Assembly: GCA_900550765.1 (NCBI GenBank) | Contig: URTC01000093.1 | Span: 1 to 6,762 of the forward strand | DNA length: 6,762 nt | From: an uncultured Clostridia bacterium | GTDB lineage: Bacteria > Bacillota > Clostridia > Christensenellales > QALW01 | Direction: 5' to 3' | In this document: positions 6,270-6,762 of the stretch, piece after piece | How positions within the stretch are numbered: position 1 is the first letter of the stretch | How the letters are laid out: each line of letters starts with the position of its first letter | Program-made: the position numbers and the translations under genes | Notes under the pieces: generated by a model | What the model was told of the DNA's origin: nothing | The model's input: only the letters and a program-made list of their open reading frames with translations | The model's database searches: none

Positions 6270-6762
6270 TTTCGTGCGCTCCTCCTATTATGTCTGTTAA
6301 ATTTTGAATGCCGTATTTCTCCATAACGCGAGGCAGGCTCAAAACAATATCCCGGCAGGCGTACGGGTTCACCAAATTAGCGGCTCCTACCTGTACCGCC
6401 GAAGCGCCAGCCAGCATCATTTCGACTACATCTTCGGCACTGTTGACGCCGCCCATACCCATAATGGGAATATCCACCGCTTCAAACACCTGGTATACCA
6501 TCCGCAGGGCTACCGGAAAAATTGCCGGGCCGGAAAAACCGCCCATTTTATTGGCGATTATCGGCTTTTTACGCGCAAGGTCGATGCGCCTGCCCAAAAG
6601 AGTATTTACTAAACTCACGCCATCCGCTCCCGCCTCCTGGCAGGCCAGCGCAATTTCGGCAATGTCGGTAACATTCGGCGTAAGCTTAATGATCACAGGT
6701 TTTGTCGTAACCGCCTTTACGGCACGGGTCACTTCGGCCGCGGCTTTCGGGTCCGTACCAAG
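6262..6762 (-). CDS. pyrD: Dihydroorotate dehydrogenase B, catalytic subunit, C-terminal part (partial, runs off right edge)
   Basis: The last 166 residues are present; the frame is open to the window edge and begins LGTDPKAAAEV. It oxidises dihydroorotate to orotate using FMN. KLTPNVTDI, GADGVSLVNTLLG, the GGFSGPAI stretch, PIMGMGGV and GASAVQVGAANL are the C-terminal FMN-binding and substrate segments of class 1 enzymes. The SLVNTLLGRRIDL and SGPAIFPVALRMVYQV pattern fits class 1B, which uses NAD+ through a PyrK electron-transfer subunit. PyrK would be expected just upstream, outside the window. The end (GGAHENG) overlaps the pyrF start by 8 bases, so pyrD is upstream in the same transcript. 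Confidence 0.95.
   Translation of the reverse strand, partial: LGTDPKAAAEVTRAVKAVTTKPVIIKLTPNVTDIAEIALACQEAGADGVSLVNTLLGRRIDLARKKPIIANKMGGFSGPAIFPVALRMVYQVFEAVDIPIMGMGGVNSAEDVVEMMLAGASAVQVGAANLVNPYACRDIVLSLPRVMEKYGIQNLTDIIGGAHENG

Overview
The window looks like a chromosomal segment of an anaerobic Bacillota (Clostridia-type) bacterium. The inference rests on the strong AGGAGG-type ribosome binding sites, the NAD-type (class 1B) dihydroorotate dehydrogenase signature, a pyrB-pyrI pair with a zinc-binding PyrI, and a cobalamin-dependent methionine synthase whose reactivation domain is a separate small protein. The species cannot be named from the sequence.

Layout. From 1 to 2467, minus strand, lies a methionine/one-carbon operon transcribed right to left: metF, a free-standing MetH activation-domain protein, and the N-terminal 340 residues of metH, which runs off the left edge. 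metF and the activation protein share an ATGA overlap, and the activation protein overlaps metH by 17 bases. A good sigma-A promoter lies about 35 bases upstream of the metF start, leaving no room for a riboswitch. From about 2530 to 3540 there is a plus-strand island: a consensus-like promoter, a roughly 140-base leader that can fold into a three-way junction followed by a terminator-like hairpin, and a GNAT acetyltransferase gene interrupted by an in-frame amber codon at codon 25. From 3544 to the right edge, minus strand, lies a de novo pyrimidine cluster in transcription order pyrD (3' part), pyrF, pyrE, pyrB, pyrI, with overlapping junctions except for a 55-base AT-rich spacer between pyrF and pyrE.

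How the genes work together. MetF makes 5-methyl-tetrahydrofolate, MetH passes that methyl group via cobalamin to homocysteine, and the activation protein should rescue oxidised cobalamin using S-adenosylmethionine. PyrB/PyrI make carbamoyl-aspartate, PyrD oxidises dihydroorotate, PyrE attaches ribose phosphate and PyrF decarboxylates OMP to UMP. The GNAT gene is unrelated to either pathway, has its own control region, and looks like a later insertion between the two operons.

I see no CRISPR array, tRNA, rRNA, transposase or other recognisable defence or mobile system. The part that best deserves a second look is the GNAT leader (2686-2815) together with the amber codon just downstream. The rest is ordinary housekeeping metabolism in an interesting but known arrangement.
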